Shown: piece after piece, positions 19,880 to 31,803 of the stretch
Numbering within the stretch: the first letter of the stretch is position 1
How the letters are laid out: each line of letters begins with the position of its first letter
Origin: Clostridia bacterium
GTDB taxonomy: Bacteria > Bacillota > Clostridia > Acetivibrionales > DSM-27016
Length of the DNA stretch: 49,954 nt
Direction of reading: 5' to 3'
NCBI GenBank assembly: GCA_026414765.1
Contig: JAOAIJ010000033.1
Location: 1 to 49,954 of the forward strand
The notes under the pieces: model-generated
Databases searched by the model: none
The model's input: only the letters and a program-made list of their open reading frames with translations
What the model was told of the DNA's origin: nothing
Made by a program: the position numbers and the translations under genes

Positions 19880-20369
19880 AAAAAACCTCCTTTGAAATTG
19901 TAGCTTGATAAATACAGTTTATGGCGTGTACTACCAGGATTATGCTTTGAGTTTGTTCCTATAAATCTGTTCTAAGTCGAAATTAATATGAAACCTAAGA
20001 AAAAAGATAACTAACAGAAATACTAATTCAAAATATGAAAATTCTCGATAGAGAATCTAATGATAAAAAAGTGAATAAATATATTCTATAATAAAAAGTC
20101 ATATACTTAAAGTGGTCGACAAAAAAAGACATAAATCGACAAAAAAATCATTTATATTTTCTTTTAGATTAAATCCGCTAATCTCACCCGAGGCATTCTG
20201 TTTAAAATGTCTGCTAGATTTAAATTGTCATAATAAATGATCAAAAAGAATATTTATTAAAAAGACCATAATTTAAGCATGTTTAGTATTTTGGTTGGGA
20301 TTAGGGATTATACCTGTAATAGCCACGACTTTATACAAAACTTGTGCTTTATACACACCGGAGGAAAAG
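19880..20369. promoter_or_regulatory. Divergent control region with two Spo0A-like boxes
   Basis: No gene is supported over about 490 bp. TCGACAAAAAAA occurs at 20116-20127 and again at 20136-20147, exactly 20 bp apart. The minus strand reads TTTGTCGA twice, 6 of 7 matches to the Spo0A box TGTCGAA. A small palindrome, ATTCTC-GATA-GAGAAT, lies at 20041-20056. spoIIP is a SigE target in Bacillus, but I could not place a convincing SigE promoter. Confidence 0.4.
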
Positions 20370-21638
20370 ATGGACAAAAAGTACAAAAAAAACAAAAGCA
20401 GTTTCATATTTGGAATACTTAAGATTGTTTTTTTTATTATACTATCGGTATCAGCAATAATTGTTGGTATATTCAGCGGTGATGTCATTTCAAAATCCGA
20501 TATTAAAATAGTAGAAGGCATAGATGTAGAGAACTTCAAGCTTACTCTTAACAAATCAATACCACTCATAGATACAATTTACAATAGCGGAAATACAAGT
20601 ATTTCTATTTCTAATGAAATAAGAGGGATGATAAAGGCTATATTTGAACTTGACTTGAGCAATCCAATAACTATTTTGAATGCGCAGTCTCCCTTTTTAT
20701 ATAAATACTATAATAATGAATATCAGGCTTTGCTCAAACAGAAGGAGAAGGATATTGAAAGAGCTGATATTGAAAATGAGGGAAAAGATGAGACGGGTAT
20801 TCCGGAAAACATTAGTGAAGATGAAAATATACCTGAGTATTTGGAAGATGAAAGCAGCATAACTTATGAGGGCGAAGACGAAAACAAAGAAGACAAAGTG
20901 ATATCAGGTGAAAAAATTGCAATACATAATGAATCGAAAATGAAAATAGATATGAAACTAATAAGCAGTCTGCTAAAGGAGCGCTTGAAAATAAGTTTTA
21001 ACAGGAAAGGACCCCAAATACTCATATACCATACGCATACAACTGAGGGATATTTAAAAAATCCCAAGGATGTAAACAAAAAAGGAATATCAAACAGAAC
21101 CAGCGATACACGGTATAATGTTGTAAGAGTCGGCCAGGCTTTATATGAATCATTGCACAAGAAATATGATTTTAATGTAATACACAACGGCACAGTAAAT
21201 GACTATGATTTTAACAGTGCATACAACACGGCATATAAAACTGTAAACAATATTTTAAGGGGTAATAAATCCATAAGGATTGTTTTTGACATACACCGGG
21301 ATGGATTGAATGCAGAAAGGCCGAAGTTGCGCGTAACTTCCAGGATTAATGGAAAAACTGTTGCTAAAGTCATGTTTGTAGTAGGAACATCGAGCAGATT
21401 GAAACACCCGGAATGGAAGGAGAATTTTAAATTAGCACTCAAGATTCAGGAAAAGCTCAATACTTATTACCCTGGATTGGCAAGGCCTATTAACGTAAGC
21501 AGCAACAGGTATAACCAGCATGTTACCAATGGCGCCCTTATTATTGAAATAGGCGGAGACGGAAATACTGTTGAGGAATGTGTAGAAAGTACCAAATATC
21601 TATCAAGAGCAATCAGTGAGGTTTTAAGAAAGGATTAG
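20370..21638 (+). CDS. spoIIP: Stage II sporulation protein P (cell-wall amidase/endopeptidase)
   Basis: SpoIIP works with SpoIID and SpoIIM to thin septal peptidoglycan so that the mother cell can engulf the forespore. A membrane anchor lies near residues 13-33, followed by an acidic linker. The catalytic domain shows IYHTHTTEGY (near 221), VFDIHRDG, FVVGT and LIIEIGGDGNTVEEC with the zinc-site Glu. The start at 20370 is fixed by GGAGG; an upstream TTG reading would add 25 unsupported residues. The 422 residues fit the family. Its place before a yqxA-like gene and lepA matches Bacillus. Confidence 0.93.
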   Translation: MDKKYKKNKSSFIFGILKIVFFIILSVSAIIVGIFSGDVISKSDIKIVEGIDVENFKLTLNKSIPLIDTIYNSGNTSISISNEIRGMIKAIFELDLSNPITILNAQSPFLYKYYNNEYQALLKQKEKDIERADIENEGKDETGIPENISEDENIPEYLEDESSITYEGEDENKEDKVISGEKIAIHNESKMKIDMKLISSLLKERLKISFNRKGPQILIYHTHTTEGYLKNPKDVNKKGISNRTSDTRYNVVRVGQALYESLHKKYDFNVIHNGTVNDYDFNSAYNTAYKTVNNILRGNKSIRIVFDIHRDGLNAERPKLRVTSRINGKTVAKVMFVVGTSSRLKHPEWKENFKLALKIQEKLNTYYPGLARPINVSSNRYNQHVTNGALIIEIGGDGNTVEECVESTKYLSRAISEVLRKD

Positions 21639-21726
21639 AAGACAAGATTTAGCTCAAATTTACGAAGTTAGCCGGACAGAATAATTTACTATAAAGCTGT
21701 TAGTTACTCATTTCTATGGAGATAAT

Positions 21727-21756
21727 AAATCATAGCATACTTATGTGCTGTGATTT
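21727..21756 (+). terminator. 13-bp hairpin between spoIIP and the yqxA-like gene
   Basis: Left arm 21727-21739, loop CTTA, right arm 21744-21756, giving 13 pairs with two wobbles. The tail ATTTATTT is only moderately U-rich, so it may be a weak terminator or an mRNA-processing structure. Confidence 0.45.
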
Positions 21757-21778
21757 ATTTATTTGGGGTGTTATTGAG

Positions 21779-22060
21779 ATGAATAGGGTAGAAAGGTTCA
21801 AAGTCGAAAGAAAATTCAGATTGAAGTGCACGCTGCTGATAGTGCTATTTCTCATATTGATACTGACCGGTATATGTGTTTCTGACTATTCAATAAATAC
21901 ACTTATGAAAAATGAAAAGAAAATATCGTTAATAACCGTGAAGCAAGAGGGGAGCTTCAATATGTCTGTAAGCATTATGAATATTGCTATACACCTGGAT
22001 ACTTCGTACTTTAGTAAGGACTTGAAAAAAATAAAAGAAAAGCTGAAGGAAATTCGTTAG
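21779..22060 (+). CDS. Small membrane protein in the yqxA position
   Basis: A 93-residue protein with one membrane helix (about residues 17-38, LLIVLFLILILTGICV) and an extracytoplasmic domain of about 55 residues ending in a Lys-rich segment. GGGGTG lies 8 nt before the ATG at 21779. Position and layout equal Bacillus yqxA (DUF3679) between spoIIP and lepA, but the sequence match cannot be judged by eye. Function unknown; a sporulation link is inferred from context only. Confidence 0.65.
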   Translation: MNRVERFKVERKFRLKCTLLIVLFLILILTGICVSDYSINTLMKNEKKISLITVKQEGSFNMSVSIMNIAIHLDTSYFSKDLKKIKEKLKEIR

Positions 22061-22087
22061 GTGCCGCACTTCACCTTCTTAATCATA

Positions 22088-22116
22088 TTGCAGCTCATGC
22101 CGTGCCATGTTATAAT
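22088..22116 (+). promoter_or_regulatory. SigA promoter for lepA
   Basis: TTGCAG (22088-22093), 17 bp, TATAAT (22111-22116), about 100 bp upstream of lepA. Confidence 0.7.
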
Positions 22117-22220
22117 GTTATAGATTATGTTGAGGTGTAGCAAATCCCCAATAATCCTGATTTTCTAAAATAATACTTAAATATTACAAATATATTTAGT
22201 AAAGTAAGAGGTATGAATTG

Positions 22221-24032
22221 ATGTCAAGCGAAAGACAAAAAAAAATACGTAATTTCTGTATAATTGCACATATTGACCATGGTAAGTCCACTCTGGCAGA
22301 CAGGCTCCTTGAAAGAACCGGTGTATTGACTGAAAGGGAGATGGAAGAACAGGTGCTTGATAACATGGACATTGAGCGTGAACGTGGTATCACAATAAAA
22401 TCCCAGCCTGTCCGAATGGTATACAAGTCGAATGACGGAGAAGAGTATATTTATAATCTTATAGATACTCCGGGACATGTTGACTTTAACTATGAGGTAT
22501 CCCGAAGCATAGCTGCATGTGAGGGGGCAATACTGGTAGTGGATGCTGCTCAGGGTATTGAGGCTCAGACGTTGGCAAATGTATATCTCGCTTTGGAACA
22601 TGATCTCGAGATTATGCCTGTAATTAACAAAATCGATTTGCCAAGTGCTCAGCCCGATCATGTAAAGAAGGAAATTGAGGATGTCATAGGTCTGGATGCA
22701 AGTGATGCGCCTGCTATCTCTGCAAAAAACGGAATAAACATAGAGGAAGTACTTGAAAAGGTAATAAATAAGGTGCCATGCCCAAACGGTGATGAGAACG
22801 CACCACTAAAAGCTTTAATATTTGATTCCTACTATGACAGCTATAAGGGTGTAATTGTTTATATCAGAGTAAAAGAGGGCAGTGTCAGGGTAGGCGACAA
22901 CATAAAAATGATGTATACAGGTAAGGAATTTATTGTTACCGAAATAGGATACTTCAGACCCGGAACCCTTTCTCCCAGTGGAGAGCTTAAAGCCGGTGAA
23001 GTAGGTTATATTGCTGCCAGTATAAAAAACGTAAGGGATACCAGGGTAGGGGATACTGTCACTATCGCTGATAACCCTGCAAAAGAGCCACTGCCTGGAT
23101 ATAAGAAAGTAAACTCTATGGTTTTCTGTGGTATATACCCGGCAGATGGTGCGAAGTATGGGGATCTTAGAGATGCTCTGGAAAAGCTTCAGCTGAATGA
23201 TGCGTCACTGACTTTTGAACCTGAGTCTTCTGTTGCTCTTGGTTTTGGTTTCAGATGCGGTTTTCTCGGATTACTTCATATGGAAATAATACAGGAACGT
23301 CTGGAGCGGGAATACAATCTTGACCTTGTGACAACTGCTCCCAGTGTTATTTATAAAATCACCAGAACTGATGGTGAAGTCCTGAATATAGATAACCCTA
23401 CAAATCTGCCTCCACTGACAGAAGTTGAAATGATGGAGGAGCCTGTGGTAAAAGCTACCATTATGTCACCGACAGAGTATGTGGGGAATATAATGGAACT
23501 TTCACAAGAACGCCGTGGGATATACAAGGATATGTCCTATATAGATGAGGGAAGGGTAATTTTGACATATGAAATGCCTCTTAATGAAATTATCTATGAT
23601 TTCTTTGATGCTCTCAAATCAAGGACGAAAGGGTATGCATCCTTAGATTATGAACTTTTAGGATATAAGGAATCCGACCTGGTAAAGTTGGATATTCTTC
23701 TGAATAATGAGATAGTTGATGCTCTTTCATTCATAGTCCATAAGGATAAAGCTTATACAAGAGGAAGGAAAATGGCTGAAAAGCTTAAAGAGTCAATACC
23801 GAGGCAGATGTTCGAAATACCTATACAAGCATGTATCGGTGGAAAGATAATCGCGAGGGAGACAGTAAAAGCATTTAGAAAAGACGTGCTTGCAAAGTGT
23901 TATGGAGGAGACATTACCAGAAAGAAGAAGCTTCTTGAGAAGCAAAAAGAAGGTAAAAAGCGTATGCGCCAGGTCGGAAGTGTAGAGGTTCCGCAGGAAG
24001 CATTCATGAGTGTTTTAAAACTTGATACGTAA
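22221..24032 (+). CDS. lepA: Elongation factor 4 (LepA)
   Basis: Ribosome-bound translational GTPase that can back-translocate tRNAs and aids initiation and 30S biogenesis. The P-loop is [10 protein letters not shown]2 lies in RGITIKSQ, G3 is DTPGHVDF and G4 is [19 protein letters not shown] and the LepA-specific C-terminal domain ([25 protein letters not shown]) identify EF4 against EF-G. It is 603 residues from the ATG at 22221. It carries its own promoter and heads the lepA-hemW-hrcA region in the usual Firmicute order. Confidence 0.97.
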   Translation: MSSERQKKIRNFCIIAHIDHGKSTLADRLLERTGVLTEREMEEQVLDNMDIERERGITIKSQPVRMVYKSNDGEEYIYNLIDTPGHVDFNYEVSRSIAACEGAILVVDAAQGIEAQTLANVYLALEHDLEIMPVINKIDLPSAQPDHVKKEIEDVIGLDASDAPAISAKNGINIEEVLEKVINKVPCPNGDENAPLKALIFDSYYDSYKGVIVYIRVKEGSVRVGDNIKMMYTGKEFIVTEIGYFRPGTLSPSGELKAGEVGYIAASIKNVRDTRVGDTVTIADNPAKEPLPGYKKVNSMVFCGIYPADGAKYGDLRDALEKLQLNDASLTFEPESSVALGFGFRCGFLGLLHMEIIQERLEREYNLDLVTTAPSVIYKITRTDGEVLNIDNPTNLPPLTEVEMMEEPVVKATIMSPTEYVGNIMELSQERRGIYKDMSYIDEGRVILTYEMPLNEIIYDFFDALKSRTKGYASLDYELLGYKESDLVKLDILLNNEIVDALSFIVHKDKAYTRGRKMAEKLKESIPRQMFEIPIQACIGGKIIARETVKAFRKDVLAKCYGGDITRKKKLLEKQKEGKKRMRQVGSVEVPQEAFMSVLKLDT

Positions 24033-24109
24033 CTGATACAATTAACATAAAAATACAGGAACGATTCCTAATGTATTAATAAAAACTCGGATGTTTTTGA
24101 AGTATAAAT

Positions 24110-24157
24110 GAGGACATAGATAAGGTTTTGCATAAATCTGTCTATGTTCTCTTTATA
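24110..24157 (+). terminator. Probable lepA terminator
   Basis: GAGGACATAGA (24110-24120) pairs with TCTATGTTCTC (24141-24151), 11 bp with a 20-nt loop. TTTATAT follows. Confidence 0.55.
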
Positions 24158-24196
24158 TAAGTCTCTTTTAGATATATTTTAAATTTGGAGATAGCT

Positions 24197-25333
24197 ATGA
24201 AGAATGTGATTGGTTTATATATTCATATACCATTTTGTATGTCTAAGTGCCATTATTGCGATTTTAACTCCTTTTCGGGAATGGAGGGAAGTATCCCTGG
24301 TTATTTTGACGCATTGAAAAAAGAGATTTGCTTATATGAGGATATGCTGAAGGATTATGAAATAAAGACCGTTTTTATTGGTGGAGGTACACCTTCTTAT
24401 GTACATGAATCGTATATTGTGGAAGTAATGAACTTATGCAATGAAAAACTTAACATATGTGAAAATGGAGAAATAAGTATAGAGTCCAATCCTGGAACAC
24501 TTGATCCCCACAAGCTATCCGCTTATCGGAAAGCAGGGGTTAACAGGCTTAGTATAGGCCTTCAGGCGCGTCAGGATCACATTCTGAAAAGAATAGGAAG
24601 AATCCACTGCTCCGGAGATTTTGACATTAGTTTTTATAATGCAAGGGAAGCAGGTTTCAAAAATATAAATACAGATCTGATATTTGGATTACCCGGACAG
24701 AAGTTGAGTGACTGGAAAGAGACTATAGAATCGATAGTTGGGCTGGGAGTTGAGCATGTATCATGTTACAGCCTTAAAATTGAAGAAGGCACCGTGTTTG
24801 GAAATATGCTTGATATTGGGGAAATAAGCTATATCGATGATGAACTGGACAGAGAGATGTACTCTAGGGCTGTGGAATATCTTACGTCAAACGGATACAG
24901 GCATTATGAAATATCAAACTTTGCAAAGCCGGGGTTTGAATGCAGACACAATCTTGTATACTGGAATGCAGAACCTTATATTGGAGTAGGTGCTGGTGCA
25001 CATTCTTATTTTCAGGGTAAACGGACAAACAACATCAATTCAGTAGAAGAGTACGTAAAAAGTATCGGAAAGGGTGAAATCCCTGGTGAAAATACTGGAT
25101 ATATTAATAAGGATGACGAGATTTCAGAGTATATGATACTTGGGCTAAGGCTCATAGAAGGTGTCAGCGCAAAGAAGTTTTTTAAAAGATTTGATACGGA
25201 TATATTCGATAAATACGGAAAACGCTTAGATAAGCTGGTTAAGGATGGACTTCTGGATGTTGAGGAGGATAAAATCAGACTTACAACAAAAGGACTGGAC
25301 CTTGCAAACAGGGTATTCGTTGAATTTATATAA
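24197..25333 (+). CDS. hemW: Radical SAM haem chaperone HemW
   Basis: Radical SAM protein of the HemN family that binds haem and delivers it to target proteins. The cluster motif CMSKCHYCDF (CxxxCxxC) directly follows the N-terminal GLYIHIPF, and FIGGGTPSY is the SAM glycine motif. HemW lacks the long N-terminal extension seen in HemZ at 8471. 378 residues from the ATG at 24197, 6 nt after TTGGAG. The protein is still often labelled oxygen-independent coproporphyrinogen oxidase, but that activity is not expected for this subgroup. Confidence 0.93.
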   Translation: MKNVIGLYIHIPFCMSKCHYCDFNSFSGMEGSIPGYFDALKKEICLYEDMLKDYEIKTVFIGGGTPSYVHESYIVEVMNLCNEKLNICENGEISIESNPGTLDPHKLSAYRKAGVNRLSIGLQARQDHILKRIGRIHCSGDFDISFYNAREAGFKNINTDLIFGLPGQKLSDWKETIESIVGLGVEHVSCYSLKIEEGTVFGNMLDIGEISYIDDELDREMYSRAVEYLTSNGYRHYEISNFAKPGFECRHNLVYWNAEPYIGVGAGAHSYFQGKRTNNINSVEEYVKSIGKGEIPGENTGYINKDDEISEYMILGLRLIEGVSAKKFFKRFDTDIFDKYGKRLDKLVKDGLLDVEEDKIRLTTKGLDLANRVFVEFI

Positions 25334-25424
25334 ACGGCGGAAGAGTGTATGCGCTGGCATTTCCTCAAATTGACTTACTTGTATATTTGACTTTCAAAAT
25401 ACAAATAATATCCATAAAAACTAC

Positions 25425-25453
25425 TTGACAAAAAAAATATCAGATGGTATTTT
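25425..25453 (+). promoter_or_regulatory. SigA promoter of the hrcA operon
   Basis: Perfect TTGACA (25425-25430), 17 bp, TATTTT (25448-25453). The CIRCE operator starts 11 bp downstream, so HrcA bound there would block initiation. Confidence 0.8.
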
Positions 25454-25463
25454 TAAATTAGAA

Positions 25464-25490
25464 TTAGCACTCGTTAATAGTGAGTGCTAA
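25464..25490. promoter_or_regulatory. CIRCE operator
   Basis: Perfect TTAGCACTC (25464-25472), 9-bp spacer, GAGTGCTAA (25482-25490). This is the classical HrcA binding site, located 16 bp before hrcA, so the operon is autoregulated. Confidence 0.98.
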
Positions 25491-25506
25491 CAAAGGGGTG
25501 TAAAAG

Positions 25507-26562
25507 ATGTTTTTAGATGATAGGAAAATGAGCATACTTAAGGCTATTATCGACGACTACATCGACACTGCAGAGCCTATCGGATCAAGAACCATTGCAA
25601 GGAAACACGAGCTAGGATTGAGTTCGGCCACCATAAGGAATGAAATGGCTGACTTAGAAGAAATGGGCTATCTTGCTCAGCCGCATACTTCCGCAGGAAG
25701 GATTCCGTCCGATAAAGGATATAGGTTATATGTCGACCAATTGATGAAAGCAAGAGAATTAAGTTCTGAAGAAATCGATAACATAAGAAGAGCTATGGAA
25801 GTAAAAATCAATGAGCTGAATCAATTGATGAAGCAAGCTTCCAGTGTTATGTCGAAGATAACCAAGTATACTTCGATGGCAATAACTCCCCAGATGAAAA
25901 CGAGTATTCTGAAAGCAATTCAGGTTGTACCCATTGAGACAGGAAAAGCACTTGTTATTGTTGTAACCAATACGGGAGTAGTAAGAAACGGATTGATAAA
26001 GGTAGCGGACAATATTTCACCTGACTTCCTTATCAAGGTATCCAACATACTCAATAATAAACTTGCAGGACTTACTATAGAGCAGATTAACCTGCCTATT
26101 ATAAAGGAAATTGAATACGAAATGGGGACATATAAGGAAATACTTATACCTATTTTGGATAGTGTAGCAGATTGCATAACCCAGATAGATGAACTGGAAG
26201 TATACCTTGACGGAGCTACCAACATTTTCAATTATCCCGAATTCAGGGATGTAATGAAAGCCAGAGAGTTTCTGAACGTACTGGATGAGAAAGAAATTCT
26301 ATGCAGGCTGCTGAAAAGCAACAACTTCAACAATAAAGGAATAACAATACAGATAGGTACTGAAAACGATCTGCAGGAAATAAAGGAATGCAGCCTTGTA
26401 ACAACGACGTACAGTCTGGGGGATCTGATTATCGGTTCCATAGGAATAATAGGGCCTACAAGAATGGAATACGGCAGAGTGATTTCTGCAATGAATTATA
26501 TCAGGGAAAAGATAAATCAGGAGATTAACAGATTGGTTTGTGGAGATTTAAATGATGTATAG
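25507..26562 (+). CDS. hrcA: Heat-inducible transcription repressor HrcA
   Basis: Repressor of class I heat-shock genes; it needs GroEL to stay active. The N-terminal winged helix is visible in PIGSRTIARKHELGLSSATIRNEMADLEEMGYL (split here: PIGSRTIARK, then SSATIRNEMADL), followed by the HTSAGRIPSDKGYRLYVD segment and the GAF-like dimer domain. 351 residues, the normal length. AGGGGTG precedes the ATG. It heads hrcA-grpE-dnaK behind a perfect CIRCE. Confidence 0.97.
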   Translation: MFLDDRKMSILKAIIDDYIDTAEPIGSRTIARKHELGLSSATIRNEMADLEEMGYLAQPHTSAGRIPSDKGYRLYVDQLMKARELSSEEIDNIRRAMEVKINELNQLMKQASSVMSKITKYTSMAITPQMKTSILKAIQVVPIETGKALVIVVTNTGVVRNGLIKVADNISPDFLIKVSNILNNKLAGLTIEQINLPIIKEIEYEMGTYKEILIPILDSVADCITQIDELEVYLDGATNIFNYPEFRDVMKAREFLNVLDEKEILCRLLKSNNFNNKGITIQIGTENDLQEIKECSLVTTTYSLGDLIIGSIGIIGPTRMEYGRVISAMNYIREKINQEINRLVCGDLNDV

Positions 26563-26608
26563 ATACTTTTAGTTATCAACTTTATACAGGAGGGTGAAGG
26601 ACAGCGTA

Positions 26609-27229
26609 ATGAAAAATCAGAACAAAAAAGAAGATAAGGCTAATAACCTTAATGAGCAGACGACAAATCCGGAAAATGTAAGTATGGATAATAATGTATG
26701 TGAAGAAAATAACGGTAATAGTGAAGAATGTACCTTTAATGAAAATCAGGATTTTGCAGCAATGAAGATACAACTTAAAGAAAAAACAAAGAAGTGTGAA
26801 GAATATATGGGTATGGCCCAAAGGATGGCTGCAGAATTTGATAATTACAAAAAAAGGACTGCTAAGGAAAAGGAGGCGTTGTATTCAGATACTGTAGGGG
26901 AGGTTATTTCAGCATTACTGCCTGTAGTAGATAATTTTGAAAGAGCTATTCTTGCAGCGGGTAAGGAAGATGATCCGAATAAAGCTGACGTGATGGCATT
27001 AAAAAATGGGATAGACATGGTATTCAGGCAGATGAAAGATGTTATGAAAAATCTGGGTGTTGAAGAGATTAAGTGTGTCGGTGAGCAGTTTGATCCTCAG
27101 CTGCATAACGCTGTTATGCATGTGGAAGATGAGACCCAAGGCGAAAATGTAGTAGTGGAAGAATTTCAAAAAGGCTATATGATAAAGGAAAAAGTTATAA
27201 GACATAGTATGGTGAAAGTAGCAAACTAG
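26609..27229 (+). CDS. grpE: Nucleotide exchange factor GrpE
   Basis: Releases ADP from DnaK. A low-complexity acidic N-terminus rich in Asn and Glu (about 50 residues) precedes the coiled-coil and the core signature around MAAEFDNYKKRTAKE and VGEQFDPQLHNAVM. 206 residues from the ATG at 26609. The start is somewhat open: GGAGG at 26589 is 15 nt away and directly abuts a GTG at 26594 in the same frame. It is cotranscribed with hrcA, 46 bp upstream, and dnaK. Confidence 0.95.
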   Translation: MKNQNKKEDKANNLNEQTTNPENVSMDNNVCEENNGNSEECTFNENQDFAAMKIQLKEKTKKCEEYMGMAQRMAAEFDNYKKRTAKEKEALYSDTVGEVISALLPVVDNFERAILAAGKEDDPNKADVMALKNGIDMVFRQMKDVMKNLGVEEIKCVGEQFDPQLHNAVMHVEDETQGENVVVEEFQKGYMIKEKVIRHSMVKVAN

Positions 27230-27354
27230 AAGAAAAATTGCCTATAGTTGATGGTTAAGTATTATAAGTTTGCATACTCGCTTACTGCATACCGTTTTCT
27301 ATAAGCATAAACTATAAAATCTAATGAACAGAGTAAAATGTAGGAGGTATATAA

Positions 27355-29235
<1,881 letters not shown>

Positions 29236-29324
29236 CTAAAAACGTGACACATCGGACTACGCACGATGCAGACAGTACAATGTTTTAAGGCTTATTGAAG
29301 TGCTTACTAAATAGCCAATAGCAG

Positions 29325-29356
29325 GCCAAAGTCATGTAAATGGCTTTGGCTTGTTT
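29325..29356 (+). terminator. Terminator after dnaK
   Basis: GCCAAAGTCAT (29325-29335) pairs with ATGGCTTTGGC (29340-29350), 11 bp around GTAA. TTGTTT follows. Confidence 0.75.
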
Positions 29357-29379
29357 GATGGTTATAATGTACTATGGGG

Positions 29380-29408
29380 TTAACAATATAAGAATATAGT
29401 AGTATAAT
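29380..29408 (+). promoter_or_regulatory. Separate SigA promoter for dnaJ
   Basis: TTAACA (29380-29385), 17 bp, perfect TATAAT (29403-29408). No CIRCE accompanies it. Just downstream, GTCAGAAA (29421-29428) and TTTCTGAC (29446-29453) form an 8-bp inverted repeat in the leader. Confidence 0.7.
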
Positions 29409-29544
29409 GTATAATGGTGTGTCAGAAAGCATTGTTTTTTAGAGATTTCTGACGAGGTTTTAATTATTTTATGAGGGCATTCCAATGATTTGATATATGG
29501 TATATGTTTACGGTGTGTTCCTCAATACTAAAGGAGTTGATTGG

Positions 29545-30690
29545 ATGGCAAACAAAAGGGATTATTATGAAGTCCTTGGTGTTGAAAAAAATGCATCCGA
29601 TAGTGATATAAAGAAGGCTTATAGAAAGCTTGCCAAGCAGTATCATCCTGATGTCAATCCTGATGATAAAGTGGCTGAAGCAAAATTCAAAGAAGTTAAT
29701 GAAGCCTATCAGATTTTAAGCGACTCACAAAAAAGAGCTCAGTATGACCAGTTCGGACACGCAGGTACCGATCCAAACGGCTTCGGAGGATACGGCGGTG
29801 GATTCGGTGATTTTGACTTCGGTGGTATAGGCGATATATTTGAGACTTTCTTTGGGGGTTCAGGCTTCGGAGGTAGATCTGCCAAAAATAAAAATGGTCC
29901 TCAAAAGGGTGCAGATTTAAAATATGGAATGGAGATTGCTTTTGAAGAAGCTGCTTTTGGAGTAGAAAGAGAAATCACTATCAATAGGATGGAAAACTGT
30001 ACGTCTTGCTCAGGTTCAGGCTCGAAGCCAGGGACCTCACCGACTACCTGTAAGCATTGTAATGGAACGGGCCAGGTTCAATACAAACAAAGTACACCTT
30101 TTGGACAGTTTGTAAACATAAAGGCATGTGATGTTTGCCGTGGTGAAGGAAAGGTAATAACTGATCCATGTAATACATGTAATGGTAAGGGTAAGATCAG
30201 GAAAAGTGTAAAAATAAAGATTAATGTTCCTGCCGGAATAGATGACGGGCAAACCATATCACTTAGAGGAGAAGGCGAACCGGGATCAAAAGGCGGTCCT
30301 TCGGGAGATCTGTTCATAACAATAAGGGTTAAGGCGCACTCATTGTTCCAACGTCAGGGAAACGACGTTGTATGCGATATTCCTATCACCTTCGTCCAAG
30401 CAGCACTGGGAGCAGAGCTTGAAGTACCTACTCTTGACGGCAAAGTAAAATATTCAATACCTGAGGGGACACAGACAGGGTCTGTATTCCGTCTGAGGAG
30501 TAAGGGAATTCCTTTTCTCAGAGGAAATGGCCGAGGCGACCAGTATGTAAAAGTTAATGTTGAAGTTCCAAAGAAACTTAACGAAAGACAGAAAGAAATA
30601 TTAAAGGAGTTTGCTGAAATAAGTGGTGATGATCACCATGAGCAAAGGAAAAGCTTTTTTAATAAAATGAAAGATGCGTTAGGAATGTAG
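29545..30690 (+). CDS. dnaJ: Chaperone DnaJ (Hsp40)
   Basis: Co-chaperone that loads substrates onto DnaK and stimulates its ATPase. The J domain carries HPD in YHPDVNPD. A Gly/Phe-rich linker (about residues 75-110) and four CxxCxGxG zinc motifs follow ([32 protein letters not shown]), then the two C-terminal beta domains. 381 residues from the ATG at 29545, 8 nt after AAGGAG. An upstream in-frame start would add 16 unlike residues. It has its own promoter. Confidence 0.97.
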   Translation: MANKRDYYEVLGVEKNASDSDIKKAYRKLAKQYHPDVNPDDKVAEAKFKEVNEAYQILSDSQKRAQYDQFGHAGTDPNGFGGYGGGFGDFDFGGIGDIFETFFGGSGFGGRSAKNKNGPQKGADLKYGMEIAFEEAAFGVEREITINRMENCTSCSGSGSKPGTSPTTCKHCNGTGQVQYKQSTPFGQFVNIKACDVCRGEGKVITDPCNTCNGKGKIRKSVKIKINVPAGIDDGQTISLRGEGEPGSKGGPSGDLFITIRVKAHSLFQRQGNDVVCDIPITFVQAALGAELEVPTLDGKVKYSIPEGTQTGSVFRLRSKGIPFLRGNGRGDQYVKVNVEVPKKLNERQKEILKEFAEISGDDHHEQRKSFFNKMKDALGM

Positions 30691-30861
30691 GCGCTTTTAG
30701 CGTGAGTAATAAGCCATGGGCTATGGGAGATATGACATAACTCATGGCAAAATTTTATTTATAGGTTAAGTTTGGCATTACATTAGTGAGAATCTTAATT
30801 TTACATGCTCACATAATCCTGTGCCTGTAGCCGACAAACTGATGTTTGATGGAGGAAACAA

Positions 30862-31803
30862 ATGAAGTGGCTTGAAATTAGAATAATAACTACTGAAGAA
30901 GCAAGCGATGCAATTTCGGAAATGCTGACCTCAATTGGAGCAGGTGGTGTTGCAATAGAAGACCCAAATGAAATCAGAAGAGAAATATCAAAACCAAACT
31001 CTCTTGATTATGCAGATGAGGAATTTATGAACAGTCTTGGGGTAGATGTAATTATTAAATCATATTTTCCGGGAAATCTGAATATAACGGAGTTGGTTGA
31101 GCTTATTAAGGAGAAAATAAGTTTCATATCCGCTTTTCTAGAGACAGGGCATGGTTATGACGGGTATACAGAAGTGGATGATGAAGACTGGTCTACTGCA
31201 TGGAAAAAGTATTACAAACCGGTACACATATCTGAAAGTGTTGTAATAAAACCTTCTTGGGAAAGCTATACTGCAAAGGAAGGAGAAATAACAGTTGAGC
31301 TGGATCCCGGTATGGCCTTTGGTACGGGAACACATGAAACAACAATGATGTGCGCGCAGCTTCTCGAAGAGTACATAAAACAAGGTGATAAGGTACTTGA
31401 TATAGGCTGTGGTACGGGCATACTTGCAATAATTGCATCCAAGCTTGGAGCTGAGGGGATAACTGCAGTGGATATAGATGAAGTTGCAGTCAAGGTGACA
31501 AAGGAAAACTGTCAGCTTAACGATGTATACAATGTAAATGTATTTAGGGGTGTTTTGGATGACATCGAGAGACAAAAGGCGGATATTGTAGTAGCAAATA
31601 TAATAGCAAATGTTATAATTGACATTTCAAAAACAATACCGTATTATGTAAAGGCAAATGCCTATTTTATTACTTCAGGTATAATCAGAGAAAGAAAACA
31701 GGAAGTAATGGACAGTTATTTACAACTAGGTTTTAGCTGCGAAAAGACTCTGGAAATCGGTGAATGGGTGGCGATGGTGTTCAAATGCCAAAATTCTTTA
31801 TAG
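30862..31803 (+). CDS. prmA: Ribosomal protein L11 methyltransferase
   Basis: Trimethylates ribosomal protein L11. The N-terminal substrate-binding domain starts MKWLEIRI. The ELDPGMAFGTGTHETT segment and the SAM motif VLDIGCGTGILAI (about residue 178) are typical, as is VVANIIANVI (NPPY-like position). 313 residues. The site GGAGG precedes the ATG. Its last codons overlap the rsmE start by 19 bp, so the two are coupled. Confidence 0.95.
   Translation: MKWLEIRIITTEEASDAISEMLTSIGAGGVAIEDPNEIRREISKPNSLDYADEEFMNSLGVDVIIKSYFPGNLNITELVELIKEKISFISAFLETGHGYDGYTEVDDEDWSTAWKKYYKPVHISESVVIKPSWESYTAKEGEITVELDPGMAFGTGTHETTMMCAQLLEEYIKQGDKVLDIGCGTGILAIIASKLGAEGITAVDIDEVAVKVTKENCQLNDVYNVNVFRGVLDDIERQKADIVVANIIANVIIDISKTIPYYVKANAYFITSGIIRERKQEVMDSYLQLGFSCEKTLEIGEWVAMVFKCQNSL

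Noticed and set aside
30711-30752. GCCATG/CATGGC hairpin after dnaJ as a terminator
   Set aside because: Only six pairs with a loop of about 24-30 nt and no U-tract directly behind it.
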